Assembly (NCBI RefSeq): GCF_019801145.1
Contig: NZ_JAHVJQ010000008.1
Coordinates: 168,861 to 232,860, forward strand
Length of the DNA: 64,000 nt
DNA from: Leisingera aquaemixtae
Lineage (GTDB): Bacteria > Pseudomonadota > Alphaproteobacteria > Rhodobacterales > Rhodobacteraceae
Direction: 5' to 3'
Of this stretch, positions 52,910 to 60,678 are shown piece after piece. Position 1 is the first letter of the stretch. Every line of letters starts with the position of its first letter. The translations under genes were made by a program, and so were the position numbers. Below the pieces are notes generated by a model, which had not been told where the DNA came from, searched no databases, and saw only the letters and a list, made by a program, of their open reading frames with translations.

Positions 52910-53179
52910 ATGGCTCTGAAGACGCTGAAAATCATCAATGAAAAGGGGCTGCACGCCCGCGCCTCCGCCAAGCTGGTGGAGGTAGTCGAAGCGTTTGACG
53001 CCACCGCGGAGGTGCTGAAGGACGGAATGTCCGCGTCCGGCGACAGCATTATGGGCCTTTTGATGTTGGCAGCCTCGAAAGGAACGACTATTGACGTCGA
53101 GACCTCGGGGCCCGATGCTGATGCGCTGGCGCATGCGCTGGAGGCCCTGGTGGCCGACAAGTTCGGCGAGGGCTACTAG
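52910..53179 (+). CDS. Phosphocarrier protein HPr
   Basis: An 89-residue HPr. The PEP-dependent phosphorylation site is His15 in KGLHARAS, and the HprK target is Ser46 in GDSIMGLLML. Both regulatory positions are intact, which fits the hprK gene close by. Enzyme I is not in this window. It abuts the EIIA stop and is followed by an acyltransferase gene 32 bases on. With hprK, rapZ and EIIA it forms a permease-free PTS relay. Confidence 0.94.
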   Translation: MALKTLKIINEKGLHARASAKLVEVVEAFDATAEVLKDGMSASGDSIMGLLMLAASKGTTIDVETSGPDADALAHALEALVADKFGEGY

Positions 53180-53211
53180 GCCGCGCCGGCAGCGGAACGG
53201 GATAAGGCACA

Positions 53212-54105
53212 TTGGCGGATACCGCACACGACAGGAATACCGGCGTCGCGCCGGAGACCGCTGATCAGACCGGCGAGGTCTATGACCGGCGCACGCTGAC
53301 CTATGCCAATTCTTTCGACGACCGCTGGACGTCGCTGGCAATCAAGACCATCGAATGGCTGACCGGCAAACTGTCGATTCTGCGCATGGTCAACCGGTTC
53401 GAGAAGCAGAACGCAAATTACCGCGGCCAGAAGTTCTGGCGCGGCGCGCTCAACATCATGGGCATCGACCTGCAGACCCCGCAGGAGCAGATCGACAATA
53501 TCCCCGCCGACGGCCCGGTGGTGATCGTCGCCAACCACCCGCACGGGATGGTCGACGGCATGATCTTTGCCGATCTCATCGGCCGCCGCCGCCTGGACTA
53601 CCGGATTCTGACCCGCTCGGTGCTGACCGGCCTGGACGAGGCCGCAACCTCCTTCATGATCCCGGTGCCCTTCCCGCATGACCCCGAAGCGCAGCGCAAG
53701 ATGGTGGACATGCGGGCCAAGACCATGGCGTTCCTCAAGGAAGGCGGCGCCGTGGCGCTGTTCCCGTCCGGCGTGGTGATGTCGTCAGACAGCTGGTTCG
53801 GCCCCGCGGTTGAGCGCGAATGGAATGTCTTCACCGCCCAGCTGATCCGCCGTTCCGGCGCCCGGGTGGTGCCGATCTACTTCCCCGGCTCGAACTCGCG
53901 CTGGTACCAGATCGCCTGCCAGGTATCGCCGATCCTGCGCCAGGGCCTGCTGCTGCATGAGATCGTGCGCTCCTGCAACAAGCCGCAGGCACCGGTGGTC
54001 GGCAAGCCGCTGACGGATGAGCAGATGGAGCAGTTGCACACCGATCCGCGCGGCTTCATGGCCTGGCTGCGCGAGCACACGCTGAGCCTCGGCAAGCAGG
54101 GCTGA
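53212..54105 (+). CDS. Lysophospholipid acyltransferase family protein
   Basis: A 297-residue PlsC-like acyltransferase. The catalytic motif is NHPHGMVDG (around residue 105), close to the NHPxGxxDG form seen in ornithine-lipid and hemolysin-type acyltransferases. A second block reads LFPSGVVMSSD, and VPIYFPGSNSRW is a later conserved piece. No membrane helix is clear. The start is TTG with AAGG upstream. It follows the PTS genes closely and is closed by a strong terminator. The acyl acceptor is unknown. Confidence 0.86.
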   Translation: MADTAHDRNTGVAPETADQTGEVYDRRTLTYANSFDDRWTSLAIKTIEWLTGKLSILRMVNRFEKQNANYRGQKFWRGALNIMGIDLQTPQEQIDNIPADGPVVIVANHPHGMVDGMIFADLIGRRRLDYRILTRSVLTGLDEAATSFMIPVPFPHDPEAQRKMVDMRAKTMAFLKEGGAVALFPSGVVMSSDSWFGPAVEREWNVFTAQLIRRSGARVVPIYFPGSNSRWYQIACQVSPILRQGLLLHEIVRSCNKPQAPVVGKPLTDEQMEQLHTDPRGFMAWLREHTLSLGKQG

Positions 54106-54132
54106 GCCCGCCTGATCACGCTGCCGCAAACG

Positions 54133-54158
54133 AAAAAGCGCCCCGCGGGGCGCTTCTT
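54133..54158. terminator. Bidirectional rho-independent terminator
   Basis: AAGCGCCCCGCGGGGCGCTT (54136-54155) is a perfect 20-base palindrome. Plus-strand T residues follow it (TTCTTTG), and the minus strand has a run of five T. It serves the acyltransferase gene (plus) and the hydroxybutyryl-CoA dehydrogenase gene (minus). Confidence 0.85.
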
Positions 54159-54174
54159 TGTTCTGTCCGGGCAG

Positions 54175-55050
54175 TTACCGGGTCGGAACCGGCACCTCGC
54201 CGCGGTAGTCATAGAAGCCGCGCTGGGTCTTGCGGCCCAGCCAGCCCGCCTCGACGTATTTGGTCAGCAGCGGGCAGGGGCGGTACTTGGTGTCCGCCAG
54301 GCCGTCGTGCAGCACGTTCATGATCGCCAGGCAGGTGTCCAGGCCGATGAAATCCGCCAGCTCCAGCGGCCCCATCGGGTGGTTGGCGCCCAGCTTCATC
54401 GATTCGTCGATCGACTTCACCGACCCCACGCCCTCATAGAGCGTATAGACCGCCTCGTTGATCATCGGCATCAGGATGCGGTTGACGATGAAGGCCGGGA
54501 AATCCTCGGCGCTGGCCGAGGTCTTGCCGAGACGGGCCACCACTTCCTGGCAGGCGTTGAAGGTCGGCTCGTCGGTGGCGATGCCGCGGATCAGCTCCAC
54601 CAGCTGCATCACCGGCACCGGGTTCATGAAATGGAACCCCATGAAGCGCTCGGGGCGGTCGGTGCGGCTGGCCAGCCGGGTGATCGAGATCGAGGAGGTG
54701 TTCGAGGTCAGGATCGTATGCGGCTGCAGGTGCGGCTGCAGGTCCTCGAAAATCGCCTGTTTCACAGTCTCCCGCTCGGTCGCCGCCTCGATCACCAGAT
54801 CGGTTGCGCCCACGTCCGCCAGTTTCAGCGAGGGCTGGATGCGTGCCAGCGCCTCCTTCATGTCCGCTTCGGTGATCTTTCCCTTGCCGGCCTGGCGCTC
54901 CATGTTCTTGTGGATCAGGCTCAGCGCCCCGTCCAGCGCCTGCTGGCTGACATCATTCAGCACAACATCATACCCGGCCAGCGCCATGACATGGGCAATG
55001 CCATTGCCCATCTGCCCGGCGCCGATCACTCCAACCTTCTGAATTTCCAT
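54175..55050 (-). CDS. hbdA: 3-hydroxybutyryl-CoA dehydrogenase
   Basis: Interconverts acetoacetyl-CoA and 3-hydroxybutyryl-CoA. The 291-residue product has the Rossmann motif VGVIGAGQMGNGIAHVMALAGYDVVL at the start, HFMNPVPVMQLVELIRG with the catalytic His, and FIVNRILMPMINEAVYTLYEGVGS further on. GANHPMGPLELADFIGLDTCL completes the catalytic part. The length and motifs fit the short HBD type rather than the multifunctional FadB. In many relatives it follows etfA; here a DUF6473 gene on the other strand separates them. Confidence 0.94.
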   Translation of the reverse strand: MEIQKVGVIGAGQMGNGIAHVMALAGYDVVLNDVSQQALDGALSLIHKNMERQAGKGKITEADMKEALARIQPSLKLADVGATDLVIEAATERETVKQAIFEDLQPHLQPHTILTSNTSSISITRLASRTDRPERFMGFHFMNPVPVMQLVELIRGIATDEPTFNACQEVVARLGKTSASAEDFPAFIVNRILMPMINEAVYTLYEGVGSVKSIDESMKLGANHPMGPLELADFIGLDTCLAIMNVLHDGLADTKYRPCPLLTKYVEAGWLGRKTQRGFYDYRGEVPVPTR

Positions 55051-55203
55051 GCCTCAGGCTCCTGAAATATCTGCGGCAACCTTACTGGCCGGGGAAGGGC
55101 AGACACAAGGGCAGCTGACCCGGATTTGAGGCAAATTCTCACTTTAGGGAAATTGCAATGCTTGCCCGCCAGAGTGAGTCTCGGGTGAAAAATTGGTGGT
55201 ACT

Positions 55204-56025
55204 ATGAGCTATGAACTCAAAAGCGCGGGGGCGCTTGCGGGGGAACCGTGCAGGTATGGTCAATCCAGACTGCTGGTGCGGGGGCCGCGGAAGCCCCTGG
55301 ACGAACCCTACGTTGCCTTCCTCGGCGGAACCGAAGTCTACGGGCGATTCGTTGAATTTCCGTTTGTCGACTCGCTGCAGGCCCGGCTGGGGGTGGACTG
55401 CGTCAACCTGGGCAGCGTGAATGCGGGCCTGGACAGTTTTGCGCAGGACGACACCCTGATCGAAGTTGCCCGCAAGGCCCGGCTGACCGTGGTGCAGATG
55501 CTCGGGGCGCAGAATATCTCAAACCCCTATTACCGGGTGCATCCGCGCCGCAACGACCGGTTCCTGCAGGCCCATCTCGCGCTCAAGACGCTGTATCCTG
55601 AGGTCGACTTCACGGAGTTCCACTTCAACAAGCACTTGCTGTGCACCCTGCGCGACATCTCGGCCCAGCGGTTCGAGCAGGTGCGCGACCAGCTGCAGCG
55701 CAGCTGGGTGGAGCGGATGACGGCGCTGATCGACCAGCTGGACGGCCGCGTTCTGCTGTTGTGGCTGCGCTATGAGCTGGACGCCGGTGCCGGCTTCCCG
55801 GAGGAGCCGGTGCTGGTCGACCGCGCCATGGCTGAGGCGCTGCGCCCCAAGGTGCAGGGCATCCTGGAGATCAAGGCCGCCTCCGCCGCCGCGGCGCAGG
55901 ATATCTCCGGCATGATCTTCGGCCCAATGGAGCTGCCGGCCGCGCGGCACATGATCGGCCCCAAGGAACACCTGAAAATCGCAGAGGCGCTGGCCTGCGA
56001 CCTGGACCCGCTGCTGCGCAGGTAA
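55204..56025 (+). CDS. DUF6473-type protein, unknown function
   Basis: A 273-residue cytosolic protein. The N-terminal half has [23 protein letters not shown] and [22 protein letters not shown], which look like the SGNH-like fold of the DUF6473 group seen in roseobacters. [21 protein letters not shown] and [16 protein letters not shown] close it. Whether it is a hydrolase is not shown, since a clear catalytic Ser-Asp-His set is not visible. It is the only plus-strand gene between hbdA and etfA and has its own terminator behind it. Confidence 0.72.
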   Translation: MSYELKSAGALAGEPCRYGQSRLLVRGPRKPLDEPYVAFLGGTEVYGRFVEFPFVDSLQARLGVDCVNLGSVNAGLDSFAQDDTLIEVARKARLTVVQMLGAQNISNPYYRVHPRRNDRFLQAHLALKTLYPEVDFTEFHFNKHLLCTLRDISAQRFEQVRDQLQRSWVERMTALIDQLDGRVLLLWLRYELDAGAGFPEEPVLVDRAMAEALRPKVQGILEIKAASAAAAQDISGMIFGPMELPAARHMIGPKEHLKIAEALACDLDPLLRR

Positions 56026-56049
56026 CACCGCCCGAACCGCCCGAACGGA

Positions 56050-56080
56050 AAAAGGCCCGCCAGATGGCGGGCCTTCCTTT
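56050..56080. terminator. Bidirectional rho-independent terminator
   Basis: AAGGCCCGCC (56052-56061) pairs with GGCGGGCCTT (56066-56075). The minus strand continues with a run of six T, ending etfA. On the plus strand CCTTTT follows, ending the DUF6473 gene. Confidence 0.83.
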
Positions 56081-56101
56081 TGGTCAGCAGTCCGGCTGGG
56101 C

Positions 56102-57031
56102 TCAGCCCAGTTTCTCGGTCAGGGCCGGGACGGCTTCGAACAGGTCGGCAACCAGGCCAAAGTCCGCAACCTGGAAGATCGGTGCTTCTTCGTCCTTGTT
56201 GATCGCCACGATGACCTTGGAGTCCTTCATGCCGGCCAGGTGCTGAATGGCGCCGGAGATGCCGATGGCGACATACAGGTCCGGTGCAACAACCTTGCCG
56301 GTCTGACCCACCTGCCAGTCGTTCGGGGCATAGCCCGAGTCGACAGCCGCGCGGGACGCGCCAACAGCGGCGCCCAGCTTGTCGGCCAGGTTTTCGATCA
56401 GTTTGAAGTCTTCCTCGGAGCCGACGCCGCGGCCGCCGGAGACAACAATGCCGGCCGAGGTCAGCTCGGGACGGTCGCTTGCGGCAACCTTGTCTTCGAT
56501 CCACTCGGACAGGCCGGGGTTGTCAGCAGCCGAGATGGTCTCGACCGATGCCGAGCCGCCTTCGCCGGCCGCGTCGAAGGACGCGGTGCGGAAGGAGACG
56601 ACTTTCTTGGCGTCGCTGGACTTCACGGTCTGGATTGCGTTGCCGGCATAGATCGGGCGCTCGAAGGTGTTGCCGTCGACAACGCCGGACACGTCCGAGA
56701 TCACCATCACATCCAGCAGCGCAGCAACGCGCGGCAGAACGTTCTTGGCGTCGGTGGTGGCCGGAGCAACGATGTGCTCATAGTCGGAGGCCAGGCCTGC
56801 GATCAGCGCCGCGGTCGGCTCCGCCAGGCGGTGGCCCAGCGATGCGTCCTCGGCGACCAGCACCTTGGCAACGCCTGCGATCTTGGCAGCTTCTTCGCCA
56901 GCCGCAGCAGCAGAGGCGCCGGCGGCCAGAACGGTCACGTCGCCCAGCTTGGAGGCAGCGGCAACGGCTTTTGCGGTTGCGTCCAGCGCCAGCGCGCCGT
57001 CGGTCACTTCAGCAAGGAGAAGAACAGCCAT
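56102..57031 (-). CDS. etfA: Electron transfer flavoprotein, alpha subunit
   Basis: The 309-residue alpha subunit binds FAD and accepts electrons from acyl-CoA dehydrogenases, passing them to ETF-ubiquinone oxidoreductase. The C-terminal FAD domain has [42 protein letters not shown] and [17 protein letters not shown], all diagnostic. Its ATG overlaps the etfB stop by one base (TAATG arrangement), so the two subunits are translationally coupled. Confidence 0.97.
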   Translation of the reverse strand: MAVLLLAEVTDGALALDATAKAVAAASKLGDVTVLAAGASAAAAGEEAAKIAGVAKVLVAEDASLGHRLAEPTAALIAGLASDYEHIVAPATTDAKNVLPRVAALLDVMVISDVSGVVDGNTFERPIYAGNAIQTVKSSDAKKVVSFRTASFDAAGEGGSASVETISAADNPGLSEWIEDKVAASDRPELTSAGIVVSGGRGVGSEEDFKLIENLADKLGAAVGASRAAVDSGYAPNDWQVGQTGKVVAPDLYVAIGISGAIQHLAGMKDSKVIVAINKDEEAPIFQVADFGLVADLFEAVPALTEKLG

Positions 57032-57789
57032 TACACAGCCCCCGCTTCTTTGAGTTTCTCAACCAGCTCGTCCACCGAACCGACCACGATGCCTGCGGCG
57101 CGTGCCGGCGGCTCTTCGGTCTTGACGATTTCCAGGCGCGGGGTGACGTCGACGCCGTAGTCGGCGGCGGTTTTCTCGTCCAGCGGCTTTTTCTTCGCCT
57201 TCATGATGTTCGGCAGCGACGCATAGCGCGGCTCGTTCAGGCGCAGGTCCACGGTGATGATGGCGGGCATCTTCACAGAGATGGTCTGCAGGCCGCCGTC
57301 GACCTCGCGGGTCACCTTGGCGCTTTCGCCTTCGATGTCCAGCTCGGAGGCGAAGGTGCCCTGGGACCAGCCCAGCAGCGCCGACAGCATCTGGCCGGTT
57401 GCGTTCATGTCGTTGTCGATCGCCTGCTTGCCGCAGAGCACGATGCCGGGCTGCTCTTCCTCGACCACTTTGGCCAGGATTTTCGCAACGGCCAGCGGCT
57501 CGATGTCGGTGTGCACGTCGTCGGCAGCAACCACCAGGATGGCGCGGTCCGCGCCCATTGCCAGCGCGGTGCGCAGGGTTTCCTGGGCCTGCTTCACGCC
57601 GATCGAAACCGCAACCACCTCGTCAGCCTTGCCGGCTTCTTTCAGGCGGATGGCTTCTTCGACAGCGATTTCGTCGAAGGGGTTCATCGACATTTTCACG
57701 TTGGCGAGATCGACACCGCTGCCGTCCGCTTTGACGCGGACCTTCACGTTGTAGTCAATCACGCGTTTGACAGGCACAAGTACCTTCAT
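57031..57789 (-). CDS. etfB: Electron transfer flavoprotein, beta subunit
   Basis: The 252-residue beta subunit of ETF, with [18 protein letters not shown] at the start. [18 protein letters not shown] residues and the [12 protein letters not shown] motif follow, then the signature region [24 protein letters not shown]. The start at MKVLVP is supported by homology. It precedes etfA in a two-gene operon and provides electron transfer for the methylsuccinyl-CoA dehydrogenase found at 41 kb and for fatty acid oxidation. Confidence 0.97.
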   Translation of the reverse strand: MKVLVPVKRVIDYNVKVRVKADGSGVDLANVKMSMNPFDEIAVEEAIRLKEAGKADEVVAVSIGVKQAQETLRTALAMGADRAILVVAADDVHTDIEPLAVAKILAKVVEEEQPGIVLCGKQAIDNDMNATGQMLSALLGWSQGTFASELDIEGESAKVTREVDGGLQTISVKMPAIITVDLRLNEPRYASLPNIMKAKKKPLDEKTAADYGVDVTPRLEIVKTEEPPARAAGIVVGSVDELVEKLKEAGAV

Positions 57790-58014
57790 TTTGCGTTCTC
57801 TCCTTAACAAACGGCAAGCCGCCCCAGGGCGACTCCCCCTCTATGCTCTCGCAGCGTTGATACCGGCTGGTGTGCGCCTGCAACAGGGCAAAATCGTCAC
57901 GTTAGCGCACGCCGACGTCGCGTTTGCTCATTTGGAACATCATTTTTGCAAGAATGTTTCCGGTGGGAAATCCGCCTGCCGCGACGGCAGGGCGCAGGCG
58001 GCCTGCATGACGCG

Positions 58015-58048
58015 TTTGGCGCCGGATTCGCAAAAATCCGGCGCCAAA
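58015..58048. other. Perfect 13-bp hairpin in the etfB / adenosyltransferase spacer
   Basis: TTTGGCGCCGGAT (58015-58027) pairs perfectly with ATCCGGCGCCAAA (58036-58048) around an 8-base loop. There is no T run on the outer side. It lies 39 bases after the adenosyltransferase stop and may end that transcript or protect its 3' end. Confidence 0.5.
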
Positions 58049-58086
58049 GGGCGAATCAGACCGAGATCAAGCCGGGGCAGGGGCCC

Positions 58087-58659
58087 TCAGCGGTTGGCGC
58101 CGGGCACCCACAGAACATCGTCCTTGCCGCCGTTGTTGGCGGTGCGGGCGGCAACAAAGAACCAGTCGGAAAGGCGGTTCAGGTATTTCACCGCCGCCGG
58201 GTTCACGTCCTCAGTTGTGCTGAGGTCGGTGGCCAGCCGCTCGGCGCGGCGCGCCACGGTGCGGCAGACATGCAGATGCGCCGCCAGATTGGATCCGCCG
58301 GGCAGGATGAAGCTGCGCAGCGCCTCCAGATTCTTGTTCATGGCGTCGATCTCGGCCTCCAGCCGCTCGACCTGCGCCGCCGCAACCCGCAGCGGCGGGT
58401 ATTCGGCATCGGCGTCCTTCTCCATCTCCGGCCGGCACAGGTCGGCGCCCAGGTCGAACAGATCGTTCTGGATGCGTGCCAGTGCCGCATCCATTTCGCC
58501 ATCCGCTTCCAGCCGGGCGACGCCGACAAAGGAGTTCAGCTCATCCGAGGTGCCATAGGCATTGACCCGCGCCGAATGCTTGGCCACCCGCTCGCCGTTG
58601 CCGAGCGCGGTTTCGCCCTTGTCGCCGGTACGGGTGTAAATCTTGTTCAGAACGACCAT
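58087..58659 (-). CDS. pduO: Cob(I)alamin adenosyltransferase, PduO type
   Basis: Forms adenosylcobalamin from ATP and reduced corrinoid. The 190-residue product has the ATP-binding TRTGDKGETALGNGERVAKHS near the N-terminus, and FILPGGSNLAAHLHVCRTVARRAER with NRLSDWFFVAARTAN at the C-terminus. All are PduO/MMAB signatures. It provides coenzyme B12 for mutases such as ethylmalonyl-CoA and methylmalonyl-CoA mutase. It lies 6 bases downstream of a small twin-helix membrane protein gene. Confidence 0.95.
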   Translation of the reverse strand: MVVLNKIYTRTGDKGETALGNGERVAKHSARVNAYGTSDELNSFVGVARLEADGEMDAALARIQNDLFDLGADLCRPEMEKDADAEYPPLRVAAAQVERLEAEIDAMNKNLEALRSFILPGGSNLAAHLHVCRTVARRAERLATDLSTTEDVNPAAVKYLNRLSDWFFVAARTANNGGKDDVLWVPGANR

Positions 58660-58665
58660 CGCCGC

Positions 58666-58869
58666 TTATCCTCCCTGGTTGCGCAGATAGACGTAGGTCA
58701 GCACCAGCACCACCGCAACGAACTGGAACAGGATGCGCAGCCGCATCATCTTGTTTGCATTGCGGCGGTTGAACTCGCCGCCCTTGCCAAAGCCGCCAAT
58801 GCCGATGACCAGCGCCACAACCACAGCCGCCACGGCTGCCAGTGCCAGATAATACAGCGGATCGCTCAT
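58666..58869 (-). CDS. Twin transmembrane helix small protein (HIG1-like)
   Basis: A 67-residue protein with two hydrophobic helices (about 5-24 and 44-62) linked by a basic loop (GKGGEFNRRNANKMMRLR). The loop with NRRNANKMMRLRI fits the twin-helix/HIG1-like family found next to the adenosyltransferase and etf genes in Rhodobacteraceae. The role is not known. It ends 6 bases before the adenosyltransferase start, so the two are co-transcribed. Confidence 0.84.
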   Translation of the reverse strand: MSDPLYYLALAAVAAVVVALVIGIGGFGKGGEFNRRNANKMMRLRILFQFVAVVLVLTYVYLRNQGG

Positions 58870-58942
58870 CCTGTCCCCCACGCGCGTTTATTCCGTTGCC
58901 TTCATCTAACTTGAGGCCGGGCCATTGGCGACCGCAAATGCG

Positions 58943-59773
58943 TCAGCCGAGCCGCACCAGGATGCGGTCAATTGCCCGGGTGCTCAGGATGCGGCGCAGG
59001 AAGCCCGCGATATGGGTCGGGGTGGTCACGTAATAGCGCGGCCGCGGGCGCCGGGATTCGCAGGCATGGGCCAGCTTGGCCGTCACGGCAGAGGCCGGCA
59101 GCTCGAACCGGTCCGGGCCGCTGCTTTCGTAAAGCCGCTTCAGCAGCCGGGTTTCGTAGAGATCGCGCAGCGGCGACGCCTTCCAGTCGATGAAGCGTTC
59201 GAAATGCGGGATGGAATTCTCGCGGATTTTCGACGTGACCGGCCCCGGCTCGATCAGCACCAGATGGATGCCGCTGCCCTGCAGCTCCACCCGCAGGGTG
59301 TCGGTCAGCCCCTCCAGCGCGTATTTCGTCGCCACATAGGCGCCGCGCCAGGGAAAGGTGACAAAGCCCAGAATCGAGGAATTCTGCACGATCCGCCCGT
59401 GCCCCTGCTTGCGCATCACCGGAATCACCTGCCGGGTCAGCTCGTGCCAGCCAAAGAAATTGGCCTCGAAAATCGTGCGCAGCCCGTCGGTCGGCAGATC
59501 CTCCACCGCGCCGGGCAGCCCGTGCGCACCGTTGTTGAACAGCGCATCCAGAGTGCCTCCGGTGGCTTCCAGCACTTCGGCCAGGCCTGCGGTGATGCTC
59601 TCCGGGTCGGTGTAGTCGATGCGCGGGCTCTCGAATCCTTCGGCCCGCATCCGGTCGCAGTCGCGCTGCTGCCGGCAGGAGGCAAACACCCGCCAGCCGC
59701 GCGCGCGCATGCCGCGGGCCGCATCCAGGCCGATGCCCGAGGAGCAGCCCGTAATCAGAATCGACTTTTTCAC
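58943..59773 (-). CDS. Short-chain dehydrogenase/reductase
   Basis: A 276-residue classical SDR. The cofactor motif is TGCSSGIG (residues 8-15), the Asn motif is FNNGAHG, and the active site has NSSILG with YVATK. The FASCRQQRD segment at the end of beta2 suggests NADP preference because of the Arg. The substrate is unknown. It lies between the SH3 protein gene (35 bases) and the twin-helix protein (73 bases). Confidence 0.9.
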   Translation of the reverse strand: MKKSILITGCSSGIGLDAARGMRARGWRVFASCRQQRDCDRMRAEGFESPRIDYTDPESITAGLAEVLEATGGTLDALFNNGAHGLPGAVEDLPTDGLRTIFEANFFGWHELTRQVIPVMRKQGHGRIVQNSSILGFVTFPWRGAYVATKYALEGLTDTLRVELQGSGIHLVLIEPGPVTSKIRENSIPHFERFIDWKASPLRDLYETRLLKRLYESSGPDRFELPASAVTAKLAHACESRRPRPRYYVTTPTHIAGFLRRILSTRAIDRILVRLG

Positions 59774-59808
59774 AATTGTGCCCTTCTGCCCGGAAAACTC
59801 CGGTGCAG

Positions 59809-60447
59809 TTATGGGCGTTTCTTGCTCACCAGGGAAGCGGCAATCCAGCCCACCTTACCCTTGCCGGGCGCCCGCAGGTGCAGCCAGCCGGTGCCGCTGT
59901 CCTCGAACACGATCACTTCCTCGCCGCCGAGCAGCCGGGCAATCACCGGATAATTGGTGCCCGGCCCCTGGCGCATGTTCACGCGCGAAGCGCGGATGCT
60001 GCGGCGGTCGATATAGGTTTCGGGAGCGGGTGAGGCGGGTGCCGCAGCCGTTTCCGGTGCCAGCGGGGCCGGCGCGGCGGCAATTGCCGCCAGTCCGCCA
60101 TCCAGCGAGGCAAGCTGCAATCCCGCGGGTTCTGCGGCCGCCGAAAACGCTGTCTGCGTCGATGCCAGCACACCGGATGCGCTGACCAAGTGGCTGGCGG
60201 CCACACGCTGGCGCAAATTCGGGTCCGCTGCCGGGCGGGCAGGTGCCGGGGCTTCGGTGCGCCGGGTCAGGACCGGCTGCGCGGCCAGCGATGTTGCGGT
60301 GATTCTTGCGGGCTTCGGCGCTTGGGCGGCTGGTTCAGCGGCAGCGACCGGCTCCGGCCGTTCAGGCGGCGTGAAATCCGTACCTCCGCTCAGTTCATAA
60401 AAGCCCCAGCCCAGAAAAGCGAAAGACACAAAAATAAAACGCGACAT
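59809..60447 (-). CDS. SH3-domain protein with Ala/Pro-rich linker
   Basis: A 212-residue protein with an N-terminal signal or anchor segment (about 2-18, RFIFVSFAFLGWGFYEL). A long low-complexity region rich in Ala, Pro and Glu (about 22-150) follows. The C-terminal bacterial SH3 domain (about 150-210) has ASRVNMRQGPGTNYPVIARL, GEEVIVFEDSGTGWLHLRA and GKVGWIAASLV. Such proteins bind the cell wall. AGGGGGA lies before the ATG at 60447. It is divergent from parC. Confidence 0.85.
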   Translation of the reverse strand: MSRFIFVSFAFLGWGFYELSGGTDFTPPERPEPVAAAEPAAQAPKPARITATSLAAQPVLTRRTEAPAPARPAADPNLRQRVAASHLVSASGVLASTQTAFSAAAEPAGLQLASLDGGLAAIAAAPAPLAPETAAAPASPAPETYIDRRSIRASRVNMRQGPGTNYPVIARLLGGEEVIVFEDSGTGWLHLRAPGKGKVGWIAASLVSKKRP

Positions 60448-60568
60448 AACCGGTCCCCCTAGTACCACCACGCGGGCAGCTGCACTGAATTGCATTGGTT
60501 TGGAAGTAAACGCGCGGCGCGGCTGCCTGGTTCCTTTCTATCTAGGGCAAGTTAACGGAGGGGAAACA

Positions 60569-60593
60569 GGGGAGAGTCGCACGTATTCTCCCC
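60569..60593. other. Inverted repeat upstream of parC
   Basis: GGGGAGA (60569-60575) and TCTCCCC (60587-60593) form a 7-bp stem with an 11-base loop in the 231-base divergent spacer before parC. It may be a leader hairpin or an operator; there is nothing else recognisable in this spacer apart from probable promoters. Confidence 0.3.
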
Positions 60594-60678
60594 CGCAATG
60601 CGTTGGCGCCGCGCTGCACCTCGTGAAATTCGCGCGCGCCCGCTTTACCAATTCCGGCGGCGGCAGTATCACGATTTC

